Origin: Dermatophagoides farinae
Taxonomy: Eukaryota > Arthropoda > Arachnida > Sarcoptiformes > Pyroglyphidae
DNA length: 64,000 nt
NCBI RefSeq assembly: GCF_024713945.1
Contig: NW_027461519.1
Span: forward strand, 1-64,000
Direction of reading: 5' to 3'
The notes under the pieces were generated by a model. The model had not been told where the DNA came from, did not search any database, and worked only from the letters and a program-made list of their open reading frames with translations. Position 1 is the first letter of the stretch; every line of letters starts with the position of its first letter. Shown here in pieces: positions 44,339-54,300 of this stretch. The position numbers and the translations under genes are program-made.

Positions 44339-44803
44339 ATGAACGATTTTAAGTTTACTAAGGACGACGCGGTTGACGATGAATTAATACAGAGCTTTCA
44401 AGAAGTTTTTTCTTTGCTTGATCACGATAAAGACGGTGTAATATCAGTATACGATTTAAAAGTTATACTAAGTAAGCTCAATCACGACGTTTCTGACGAG
44501 GATGTTACCGATTTGATGAAACAAATCTCGCAAGGCGGAGAAAGTTTGGATTTAGTTGATTTTATTATTTCAGTGGTAAAAAAAAACAATAACTCTTTAT
44601 TTGAAGAAGAATGTAGGTCTGCTTTCCAAGTTTTCGACAAAAATAACGATGGAATTTTAGATTTTTTTGAGATATCCAATGCACTTGATTTTATAGGCGA
44701 ACCACTTACTAATGAAGAAATAATGGAAATTTTATCTAAAACCTCAAATCCCACAGGCATAACGTACGACGAACTTTTGGGTTTATTCAATAGTTATCAA
44801 TAA
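44339..44803 (+). CDS. EF-hand protein of the calmodulin/centrin superfamily
   Basis: A 154-residue protein with the four-EF-hand layout of calmodulin. Two loops look able to bind calcium: DHDKDGVISVYD at about 28-39 (an Asp instead of Glu at position 12) and DKNNDGILDFFE at 100-111. The second and fourth positions are degenerate (near SQGGESLDLVD and NPTGITYDELL). A short N-terminal extension, MNDFKFTKDDAVDD, precedes the first helix, and the phrase FQEVFSLLDHDKDG is calmodulin-like. It could be a divergent calmodulin, a centrin or a myosin light chain. The two lost loops favour a specialised light chain. Confidence 0.85.
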   Translation: MNDFKFTKDDAVDDELIQSFQEVFSLLDHDKDGVISVYDLKVILSKLNHDVSDEDVTDLMKQISQGGESLDLVDFIISVVKKNNNSLFEEECRSAFQVFDKNNDGILDFFEISNALDFIGEPLTNEEIMEILSKTSNPTGITYDELLGLFNSYQ

Positions 44804-44910
44804 CTTATCGATTAAAAACGAATTTATTTTTGACTCTGCTATTTGAGAATAAATAATTTTTTGATCTAAATAAGCCTCGGGCTGTTATAATTAAAATTGG
44901 TTTGATAACA

Positions 44911-45312
44911 ATGAAGCATCAATTATCATTGATTATAAGCTTGCTTCCTCATGTTATTGCAGTAACAACTCAAGCAATTGAAACAATTCAAAACAACATC
45001 ATGTCACGTAAGTGTTTACTCAGCTGATAACTTTTCAGCTGATTCGTTAATTAACATTAAATTACATCCACCACAATTAACTGAAACACAAAATCAGAAA
45101 GATCTAGGTAAGTCAATTTTTCCTAGTCAATTGTAGACGCTCTAAGCACAATATTTAAAAGCATGTTAGAAAATAACTTTAAAAACCTCACCCATGGAAT
45201 TCAAACTTTGCAAGACGATTTTTACGAGAAAACATTGTAAGTCACAAATACATGTTATTTCAGCCAACTGGTAAAAACAGGATTTTCAGTTTATCAGCAA
45301 GATGAAGATTGA
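44911..45312 (+). CDS. Small predicted secreted protein, four exons
   Basis: Exons 44911-45007, 45039-45107, 45137-45236 and 45264-45312 are joined over introns of 31, 29 and 27 nt, each with donor GTAAGT. The joined frame gives 104 residues and a TGA stop. No single exon exceeds 100 nt, so the gene is invisible to a simple open-frame search. The N terminus, MKHQLSLIISLLPHVIAVTT, has the profile of a signal peptide. The mature part is about 80 residues, has a polar helix (ALSTIFKSMLENNFKNL) and no cysteines, and ends in an acidic tail, QQDED. I recognise no family. Confidence 0.72.
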
Positions 45313-45501
45313 CAAAGATTTGTTTGGTATTATCATTTGAATAAATGTTAGTTATTTAAAAAGGGTATGCGAGAGTACTTATGTAGCATGCAACATAAAT
45401 TATTTATAAAATTTCATGTAAATAAACTCAAAAGTTGTAAACCACTCGTTCCAAAAAGTTTTTATTATTAATACAACTTTAAAACTCTTACAGCAGGATT
45501 A

Positions 45502-47538
45502 ATGAGAAATACACAGCTGAAAATTCAATCAGGCAGTTTAAACTTGAATGCATTTCAAGATTATCACTGTCCCATGCTAATTTTGCCGAAAAGTTCGCTA
45601 GACCAAGAGTTCTTAGACATAGAAGATGCTTTAACAGACGAATCATTGTCGAATTATGATAAAGAAGAAAGAGTTACAAAAAAAAAACTTGATTCCAAAC
45701 GAAAAAGTTCGTCTCTGTTCACAGAAATAGATAATTGCTCGAATGATTCAGTTAAGAATGACGATCAACAAGACTTAATCATGCAACCTTCAATACAATT
45801 TAATACAGAAAAAGTTAATAGAATAGATTTAAGTCAGATCAGCTCTATTAGCAAACTTTTACACCAGCCCGTATCGCAATACTTAAAATCTTCCAGCGGT
45901 ATAAATAAAAAGATATCTGGTGCTCGATTAAACACATATAAAAGTATTATGATGGTTTGGATACGTTTTTTGCCAAGAATACTTGAAGATTGCATGTTTC
46001 ACATCCTTCATGAAAACCAATTCAAAGCAATTGTTTTATTAGATTTGTTAATAAAAGAAATAAAGGAAATTAGTTTATATTTCGCAGTGGATCACATAAA
46101 AGAACTCGACACTGTTTTTAAAACAATTAACGATAATAAGAAACTCAACTCCGTCATTGATCTTGACATTATCAAAGAGAACAACGAACCACCATTGTTC
46201 AAGCTATTATATAATGAAACTTTAAAAAAATATCTGACTTCCGCGAAAGAACTCTTTCAAATAGCGGTCAAGAACTGTTCTGAAGTGGAAATATCTATTT
46301 GCATCGATGCAATCAAACTGTTTTTATCTATGGTGTACGCCAAATCATATGTAACTTTGTATGAAAGATGGAATTACTTCATTGACATTCTAAAGCTTTT
46401 CCAGGTACAAGATCGTTTAGACGTACAGTGGGCAGCAGTTGATCTGTTGCAATCTACTACGATTGTTGCGTGGAACAAGTTACTAATCAATTCCATACTT
46501 ACGAACGACGATGAGTTATCAGATAAGCTGCAGTTAAACAATACTTTAGTTGAAAGCCAAACGCAGTCAGCTAATTTGTTTCCACTTTGGTCCACGATAG
46601 ATTCCGACACAGGCAACAGTTTGGAATCATTACGCAGTCTCAGAAGCAACATAAAACTTAACACTCAAAACTCTCAGGTACGTCAGATCACGTCCCGTAA
46701 AAAAAATCGACACTACATCCAAGTACGACTTCATATTATGTTTCCTAAACTTATTAACAAGCCTACAATTACGCAATGGAAAACTGAAATTAAACACGGT
46801 ATCACACTTTCTCATATAATTGAAGCTAGCGGTATGGTTTATTCGAAAGTGCGCACTATTTTCAACCGAGACATTTTATCAATTGCAGCTTATCTCGACA
46901 ACTTCGAACGCTTTATCGACTGGGTACCATATTGCTACGAAACCCAGCTGCATGAGAGGTTATGTACGTTTTCTTATCTACTTTCTTATTTCGCCAATCT
47001 GCCTTGGCCAATCAAAAAAAAGGAATGCTTGGTGTATTGCTCCGGGCTTAATTTTCTTGATGAAATTGGTCAATTTATCATTTTCGCTAAAGGAGTTACG
47101 AATGCTAACTTTAGCGATTTTAAAGTTCCACCTGCAAGACCTAAGATAGACCGAATCAGCACAAACGATATGATCTTTTTTTTAAAACCCTTGTCTAAAG
47201 AGTACACCGCCATTGAGCTTCATTCGAGAGTGGATTCTGGTTTGTCTCCGAGGCTGTTTAGCAAATTGATATCGCATCTCATTAAAAGCATGGTGTTTGG
47301 TTTCATATCCAAAATCAACAAAGGTCTCGCTAACGTGAATGAAGAATTTTTGAAATCTAGACCTAATTATATTTATTTCAAATCGTTGGCTAGCCAACTC
47401 GACAAGTACTATGCCGACAACGCCGATGAACTCGAGAAAATCCTTAAGGCTACAAAACCGGACAAAAACAGCGAAAACACCAAAGATTGGTTTCTCCATT
47501 GCGGATTTTTCAACAATAACGTAAGTACTGATTATTAG
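45502..47538 (+). CDS. START-like domain protein
   Basis: A 678-residue protein. Residues 1-130 are polar and probably disordered, with a basic run KKKLDSKRKSSS near 55. About 145-350 is helical (MVWIRFLPRILEDCMFHIL, LLDLLIKEIKEISLYF). The C-terminal 200 residues have features of a START-type lipid-binding fold: LSYFANLPWPIKKKECLVYC matches the conserved region with PWP and a following strand. A long C-terminal helix (LFSKLISHLIKSMVFGF) follows. The ligand is unknown. The frame ends at a TAG preceded by GTAAGT. A splice of only 18 nt could swap the last few residues, but that is below the observed intron sizes, so I keep the direct reading. Confidence 0.72.
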   Translation: MRNTQLKIQSGSLNLNAFQDYHCPMLILPKSSLDQEFLDIEDALTDESLSNYDKEERVTKKKLDSKRKSSSLFTEIDNCSNDSVKNDDQQDLIMQPSIQFNTEKVNRIDLSQISSISKLLHQPVSQYLKSSSGINKKISGARLNTYKSIMMVWIRFLPRILEDCMFHILHENQFKAIVLLDLLIKEIKEISLYFAVDHIKELDTVFKTINDNKKLNSVIDLDIIKENNEPPLFKLLYNETLKKYLTSAKELFQIAVKNCSEVEISICIDAIKLFLSMVYAKSYVTLYERWNYFIDILKLFQVQDRLDVQWAAVDLLQSTTIVAWNKLLINSILTNDDELSDKLQLNNTLVESQTQSANLFPLWSTIDSDTGNSLESLRSLRSNIKLNTQNSQVRQITSRKKNRHYIQVRLHIMFPKLINKPTITQWKTEIKHGITLSHIIEASGMVYSKVRTIFNRDILSIAAYLDNFERFIDWVPYCYETQLHERLCTFSYLLSYFANLPWPIKKKECLVYCSGLNFLDEIGQFIIFAKGVTNANFSDFKVPPARPKIDRISTNDMIFFLKPLSKEYTAIELHSRVDSGLSPRLFSKLISHLIKSMVFGFISKINKGLANVNEEFLKSRPNYIYFKSLASQLDKYYADNADELEKILKATKPDKNSENTKDWFLHCGFFNNNVSTDY

Positions 47539-47627
47539 GCGTTTCGCCCAATGTAAATAGCACTGATCACATCTTTAAATATCTAGCATTCATTTGATGA
47601 TCGCAAAACGATACCATCAGTTCTCTT

Positions 47628-48233
47628 TTAAACAATATATTTAAGATCAGAAATAAACTTTGGATAAATGCTGCGGTTGTAGCTTATCTTGTCGTTTTTA
47701 AGATAGTCTTTGCGCTTAATTTTTTTTTTTTTCCGAAGGTTTAGCTCCAATTTTTCTTGTGCGTTGATTTTGTCTTGTATAATTTTCGCGCTATTGTTGA
47801 GAGCGGGAGAATTCAGCCAGCGGACTTCCGCTGTAGCGGGGTCATCAAACATTTTCTTGATGTGTCTATTTGCTTCGTTCTTTGCAAATTCTATTTCAGC
47901 CCTTTGGTTAAGTTTGCTGTTCAAGTAAAGAATCTCGCTTAAATTTTCCTGGACGTGGTCTTGAAACTTGTTGAATGAATCTTCGAATTTTTTTTGATCC
48001 TTAAGGAATTCGCTTTGTTCTTTAACCGCGTCCGGTTCGTACTGAAAATGAATGTTGATTGTCGGATAAGTCGGGTCGTCGCTATCCTTGCCTTTGACAG
48101 GACTATACGGCAGCCCTTCGTGCTTACCGTCAGACGTTTGCTCGTTTTCAGGCATGTTTTCGTTTCCCGGCCTGCTAGGACTCATTGCGACGCTATAGGC
48201 TGCTATCCATAAAGTTTTACTCAAACTTTTCAT
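47628..48233 (-). CDS. Predicted secreted coiled-coil protein
   Basis: A 201-residue protein. I chose the ATG at 48233, because it begins a signal-like peptide, MKSLSKTLWIAAYSVAMS; the longer in-frame extension starts with TTG. A Pro/Glu/Asp-rich stretch follows, then a helical, charged region with coiled-coil character (about 75-150), and a very basic segment KKKKIKRKDY near 175. No cysteines occur. It lies 8 nt after the stop of another short predicted secreted protein on the same strand. That suggests the two are related in expression or function, although their sequences are not alike. Confidence 0.7.
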   Translation of the reverse strand: MKSLSKTLWIAAYSVAMSPSRPGNENMPENEQTSDGKHEGLPYSPVKGKDSDDPTYPTINIHFQYEPDAVKEQSEFLKDQKKFEDSFNKFQDHVQENLSEILYLNSKLNQRAEIEFAKNEANRHIKKMFDDPATAEVRWLNSPALNNSAKIIQDKINAQEKLELNLRKKKKIKRKDYLKNDKISYNRSIYPKFISDLKYIV

Positions 48234-48241
48234 TACCACTA

Positions 48242-48678
48242 TCAAGCTTCTAAATCAACGACCTCAACACAAATTTGATCTAGATACGAATAATGATAAT
48301 TAATACCAAAAATTTTTTCGCAGATTATAGGCCCTAAATTGTCTATCAAATTCTTCAAGCTAAACTCGTTCTGCAAATAACTGTTTTGCAAAAAACCCAA
48401 AGCCTTTTCAATGCTTCCTAGCAACTTTTTCCAAATCAAAACTTACGTTCAACCAAGAAATAAAAATCTTCGCTAGAAATAAAATCCAATTTGTACGACT
48501 CGAAACGCTTGGAATCGATAAAATCTTTTTGGTGGATTTCTTTTTCGTAAATTTCGAGTAAGCCTTGAATTTCCGGCTGCTGTTGCACGTCTAAATAATC
48601 TTTGAATACGCTGTCTGCGTCAATTTTTACCGATTTGCTTACGACCGAGATCAGCACGAACCCTAAACGAAAAAACAT
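48242..48678 (-). CDS. Small predicted secreted protein, two exons
   Basis: Exons 48678-48447 and 48417-48242 are joined over a 29-nt intron with donor GTAAGT; phase 1 is kept and the product is 135 residues. The N terminus, MFFRLGFVLISVVSKSVKI, looks like a signal peptide. The rest is acidic and helical (EIQGLLEIYEKEIHQKDFI, SIEKALGFLQNSY), with two cysteines near the C terminus. No known domain is visible. The frame before the intron stops at TGA within three codons if unspliced, while the second exon has no ATG of its own before the join, which supports the splice. Confidence 0.72.
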
Positions 48679-48745
48679 ATGATCTGAAACGCACCGCGAA
48701 AATATGTTGCCATTCTTATAAAAATTTATTATTTAGACTATAATT

Positions 48746-50470
48746 TCATATATGGGAAGCTTTACAAAAATTTTCGAGACTCCCGGCTAGCTTATTAAAC
48801 TCACTTTGAAAACAGTGGGTTTTCTCTAATAGCTGGTTAGCGAGCTCGAACTGTTTTTTTGTCTTCTGAATGTCTAAAATTTCTTGTTGTTCCCTCTTTA
48901 AAGGTGTAAGGTTTGTTGCTTCTAGAAGAGTTTTATAAACAAATTCTTCTGGGACGGCATTTTGCGTTTTGATTTTAGCAATTATGTAGAGCATTTCGGG
49001 GTTCTCACTGATATTGAAAAACGACCCTACCTTGTGCATCTGCAGTAAAGTCATCCATCCATTTGAAATCAAGTTTGAAATGTTCTTGATTATATCTAAT
49101 AGTTCCTGGCGATCTCCTATGTCTGTAAACTTTTTTTTCTCAAGTAATTGATTTATGTAGAATAACTGCGCTGCTGACGGTGAAGTTTGTTGAGAGATTT
49201 TTGAATATTTGATGTGCATGTTGTCGGCTGAGTTTGATTCATTACATTGTGTTATTTTTTCTCGTTGTTCGACTAAATTATTGACTTGACTGATACATTT
49301 ATTTTTAGCTCTAACGGGCACTGTCTCTTCGGGCTCGTTGATTGAATCGTTATTATTAGCGTCATTCAAAGAATCCAACGCTTTTCTCTTCGCCGCTCGA
49401 CTGACTGATTTTTCCAAGTCTATTTCTATTGCTTCAAAAACGTCTTTGAAAGACACGGTTTTTCCGCGATGACGAACCGAACCATCTTTGCGGATATTCG
49501 AATATATAAGATTTTCAACTTCTACCGCCTCCCTCAAGCCAATCTTGTTGCGAATGAGATTAAGGAACTTAGACCGTTTCATCTCACCTCTAATGAACGT
49601 GATGTAAATGTCTTGCAGCTCTTTAACAGTCGTCTCAGATATGTACAGTGGTTGTATCAAACACGTCAACAAGTCTTTAGAGATTGACTTTGCAGAGACG
49701 GCGGGTTTTTGCGGCACACTTAAGTAGTGCAGGAAACATGATTTTTTCACTTTTTGCGATGTCATCTCTTCGGTTTTGTTTTGCACTTCTTTTTGGATGT
49801 ATTGATCCACGTCATTCATGTCGACATTGAGCTCCAAAGGCCCTACTTTTTCAAGTAGTTTTTCTAGAGATAAATAGTTACCTTCATATCTCGTAGTGTA
49901 GGCCATGATATAACGAAACAAACTTGTTTTGTTGTTTACGCCGAGCTTGGCCAGTGCGTCCACTAACTCTGAATGATGGACCACTTTGAGAGGCGAGGAG
50001 CCTCGCGACCCGTTCAGAATATTGAAAACCGCCATAATCAAGGCTTTTATGTCGTTTATGGCCAATATGTTCGAGTATTTTTCCAAATCATCGTCTAAAA
50101 AACCAGAACTTAATTGATTTGTTTTCTTACTCATCAAAAGTTGGGGACTTTTAAACAAATTGAAAGAAGAGTTTAGCCATGTCCGCATTGGCTCGTAGTT
50201 TATTTCCACAATATTATCTGAATGTATTGAGTAATTATCATTAATTTTCTGTTTGTCATAAGCTTTTTCTATTTCTATTGGGAAAACTAAGTTGTTCACA
50301 TCTTTTATTGGTTTTTCTTCCGTGCTCGCTAACTCATCCGCACCGGATTGGTCCTGCCAATGCGAACCAACATTTTTCTTATCGTAATCTAAAAACTAAT
50401 TAAGCTTTGAAACAGCAAGCATGATCCATTATCATGTGATTTGATAAAACTTACTTACAATTTCTTTCAT
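48746..50470 (-). CDS. Hypothetical helical protein
   Basis: The main exon, 50388-48746, encodes about 547 residues and is open back to an acceptor-like TTTTTAG. The first exon is less certain. The best model adds 50470-50455 (MKEIV plus one base) over a 66-nt intron with donor GTAAGT, giving 552 residues. A weaker option uses a 25-nt intron with donor GTTTCA and a start at MDHAC. The protein is helical and charged, with leucine-rich segments near 95-170 and 225-290 and a coiled-coil-like C terminus (QQEILDIQKTKKQFELANQ). A basic run RAAKRKA sits near 330. I recognise no family, and there is no signal peptide or membrane segment. Confidence 0.68.
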
Positions 50471-50491
50471 TCTACGTAGACAAATTCACTG

Positions 50492-50656
50492 ATGGCTGAA
50501 GTTAATGAACAAAACTTTCGGCTTACGCATGTAAAAAATACTCAATTATTTCAAGTTATAAAATACGTAAGAATTAACCGGTTTAGTCTGGATTACTGTT
50601 GCAGGTGCAATCAACCTTTTGATTCTATCTTTGGTGATCTGCTAATTAGTTGCTGA
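50492..50656 (+). CDS. Possible 54-residue Cys-containing protein
   Basis: A short complete frame begins at an ATG 21 nt from the probable divergent start of the helical-protein gene. It reads MAEVNEQNFRLTHVKN, then LFQVIKYVRINRFSLD, and ends YCCRCNQPFDSIFGD plus LLISC. The CxxC and the terminal Cys could be a small metal site. The amino-acid make-up looks real, and the position in a promoter-sized spacer fits the compaction seen here. However, an internal GTAAGA with downstream TTGCAG could define a 38-nt intron and shorten the product to 30 residues. Confidence 0.42.
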   Translation: MAEVNEQNFRLTHVKNTQLFQVIKYVRINRFSLDYCCRCNQPFDSIFGDLLISC

Positions 50657-50756
50657 CTTAGTCCCGAGCTCGCTAGACCACATGCATGCACTTTGCAGTA
50701 TAATAAAAGATTAATAACTATTTTATGCATCATCAACTATTCCGATCTGTTGAACT

Positions 50757-51072
50757 ATGAAAAAAAACACGCCCATAATAGAAACTAAACAAACTGTACC
50801 TCCTCCAGAAGAGAAATCGCAATGGAAAGAAATTGTCAATACTACCTCGAGCGGCCTATCGGTAAGTGGTACGAACATAAACATACTAGCATGTAACAAA
50901 ATTTTGCAAAGGGGCGATCGACGGAACTTGCGCGATTCTGGAAAAAATTATTTATCCAGTCAAGGAATCGTGCTTGAAACTTTCTAATAAAGTAAGTTTT
51001 TAAAAGTATATATTTTAGATACGTAATAGTACGCGGAATACACAACATTTAGTAGCAAGAACTAGTGATTAA
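50757..51072 (+). CDS. Small hypothetical protein, three exons
   Basis: Exons 50757-50861, 50890-50991 and 51019-51072 are joined over introns of 28 and 27 nt (both donors GTAAGT), all in phase 0, giving 86 residues. Segments are MKKNTPIIETKQTVPPPEEK, a Trp-containing linker, then HVTKFCKGAIDGTCAILEKI and PVKESCLKLSNK, ending in a basic tail. Three cysteines lie on a predicted helix. If the first intron is ignored, the frame still runs for 76 codons, so unspliced and spliced readings compete. The spliced one has better splice sites and a regular helix. No family is recognised. Confidence 0.6.
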
Positions 51073-51310
51073 GCATGATAGTTTACTATGTAATGAATGA
51101 CAATTTATAATAATTGGGGCAATCTTATTTTCTAATATATTTGATTTTTGCCATTTAGTGACCACTTTTTTAAAGTAAAAACGTTTGCCAGAGCTAAAGA
51201 AACAAGTATTGTTATCATATAACTCTGATCAGTCGATTTTAAACGCTGCATGGTATATATATTGAGTTAAAGCGAAACTTCACCTGAACGAACTTCAATG
51301 CTGAGTTAAA

Positions 51311-54300
51311 ATGTCTGAAATTCGAAATCAATCAAAAAGTAATGAATCTATATTAACGATCAAGCGTTTGCATGCCGGTTTGTATCATTCTTTCGCCATA
51401 TCTTATATTGACGAGAAAGTCAATTTGTATGGTTGGGGCGTAAATTATAATTCCCTATTAGCATTGGACGACGCTAGCCGAATTATATGTAAGCCTGAAA
51501 TTATAAAGTTCTTTAATGATAAAGAAATTTATGAGATAGATTCTGGTAGGTTTCATTCGGTTGCTTTATGTAAAAGAAGCATTCATTCGGGAGGAAAAGT
51601 GTATTCATGGGGAATGGGAAATTTAGGAAGGTTAGGATACGTGTACAACGACCTGGTAGAGATCCCTGATGACGCTGATTCTGAACAAGGATGGTACAAT
51701 AACCGACCCAAACGAGTTGTTGTGCCCGGAAGCAAGAATATTAAGTTTATCAGAATCGCGTGTGGAGAAAATTTCACCTTGTTATTAGATACTCATGGCA
51801 GAGTGTATTCATTTGGAGAAAGCAAATTTGGGGCGTTAGGACTCGAAGAAGCTAGGTTGAGCTGGTATCCAAAAGAAATCAACATTAAATACGAAGCAGA
51901 AGATTATTTCTGCGATGATTTCATAATTGATATTGCTGCTGGTACTCATCACTGTTTAGCATTGTCGAAATCGGGTAGACTGTATGCTTGGGGTTCAAAC
52001 TCTTACGGGCAACTGGGACTAGGAGACACTAAAAACCGAATTTCCCCTGTTGTGGTGGAACATTTAAACCATGTAAAAGTTACTCATATTTCTTGTGGCG
52101 ACCAACATTCGGCCTGCATAGACACGGATAGAAATTTGTACACTTGGGGAAACTCGCAACACGGAAAATTGGGTATTTTTGGCAACCAATATGAAACGTA
52201 TCCGGCAAAAGTGTTGTCAATTACAATGTTGAAATGTGCATCTGTATTTTGTGGCTTCAATTCCACTTTTTTCATCACCGTCGACAAAAAACTTTACAGT
52301 TTCGGAAACAATTTCTTGGATGTCCAGTCAAACAAAAATTACGAGCCAACACTTATTCCCATAGACAACATTGTTTCGGTATCTGTTAGTTCGTTTCACG
52401 TTTTAGCTGTTGACAGCGATAAATGCTTATACACGTGGGGAGAGAACGATCAGTTCCGTCTAGGAATTCAAAACGTCGATAGAATCACTAAACCGACCCC
52501 GATCCGGCAACTGCGATCAGCTATTTTTATTGAAGATATTTTGGGAATTTACACCAACTTAAAAAGCCTCGTTGAAACGGACGTTAGTATGACGACAAAT
52601 ATGGCGAGTCCTGCCCAACCAAAGAAAATTGCTTGCGGACCTAACCACATGTTAGTTATTTCTAGTAAAGGTTTTTTGTACGGCTGTGGGTCTAATGAGA
52701 GCTTTCAGTTGGGTATGCCTAAAGATACATCGTACGTCGATAAACTAGTTTTAATTCCCAATTTGGACCAAATAACTTTTGTTGATGTTGCTTGTGGAAG
52801 TGATTTTTCGTTGGCAGTTGACTCATTTGGTAATCTTTTTGTGTCCGGCAACAACAAATCAGGCGCTTGTGGTTTAAGTTATCAGGAAGTAATTCCAGTT
52901 TTTACAAAGTTATTTAATATTACCAACGTGTTTGCTGTCAGTTGCAATAATAACTACTCCGCTATTCTTGTAACTCAGCGATCTCTGGAAAATACAGAAT
53001 TGAACGATCGAGTAGGTTATTTGATGATGGCGGGTGATTCTACTGATGGGAAAACTTCTTTTCCAAACGACGTGAACATTTTTCAAAGAGTTAAAAATCT
53101 ACCTGAGACAATCAAACTTATATCATGTGGAACAAACCATGTTTTGGCAGTCGACGAAGATGACAACGTATATAGTTGGGGTAACTCCGACGACGGGAAA
53201 CTTGGTTTTGTAGAATCCGTAAACACTTACACACCGAAAAAGCTGCCGTTTTTTTTACCTAAAAACACAACCATACTGCAGGTATTGGCTTGCAAAAACC
53301 ACTCTGTAGTTTTATCCAACAGAGGTTTCGTATTTGCTTGGGGATTATATAGCTGCTTGTCAAGTATGGAGAATTTATCTAAACCCACCAATATTCAAGG
53401 AATACTTTTAGAAACAGGGTTGAACAATGTCATGGTGCGACAGATTTTTGCTGGAGATGCTTTTACAGGGATCATGACTGTTGAAAATAAACTGGTTTTA
53501 CTTGGTACACTTGATAAAAAGTTTTATCTCAATTTAAATTCGGAAACATTGCTAGATGTTAAAACATACAACTCGCCAGTCATTTATGATTTAGGCTTCC
53601 AGCCAAAAACGATTACAGCAGGTAATAATTATATTGTAATTTTTTCTACGCAAGGTCACTTCAACCGGCTTAATATTAATATTTCAACCTCAGATTGGTT
53701 TCATTTTCAAAAACAACAAAACACAGCAGAATGTAATATTATCGAAGTAGAATGGGCCATAAACGATATAATTCCGGATAAGTCGCAAAAAAAAACAGCT
53801 GCCATATCGCGCGAAACATTGGAACGAAAAAAAGACGGTGTAACCGCTAAAAATCAGGATTATGAAAGCTACAGTGTTTACTCTACGATTAACAATTCGT
53901 ACATCAAATTAATGTATTTGGTTTCATACATGAACAACAACAGTGCGCCAAATATTTCCATGTTGCAGTCTTATTTAAAAAGTACTATTTCTTATGAAGA
54001 ACTTCTAAATTATATTTCAGACTTCAATCTGGAATGCAAAACAGTGTTTGAAGAGATACTTCGTTTGAGTACAGTTTATCAATCAATTGACAAAAAAAAC
54101 AAACAATTTACTTTAATTTACAATGCTTTAACCGTTATTGATAACATGCCTCCTAAGATATACGATGTTAACGCTTCGCAAACTCTCCAGAGCTTACAAG
54201 AAACGTACTTGCTTGAACAAATAGTTCGAATGCAATATCTGCAACCTTCTTATCTTTTAACCATATTGGATACTACGAGTTCGTTAAATACGATTTATTT

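Noticed and set aside
45026-45038. A 16-nt intron ending at the first CAG (45023) in the small four-exon gene
   Set aside because: Such a size is far below all other introns here. The 31-nt version keeps the frame open to the end.
47523-47540. An 18-nt intron at the end of the START-like gene
   Set aside because: Good donor and acceptor letters, but 9 nt shorter than the shortest supported intron. The gene has a stop without it.
50412-50436. A 25-nt intron with donor GTTTCA as the start of the helical-protein gene
   Set aside because: The donor does not match the strong GTAAGT-type consensus. The 66-nt GTAAGT model was preferred, though it is longer than usual, so the first exon stays uncertain.
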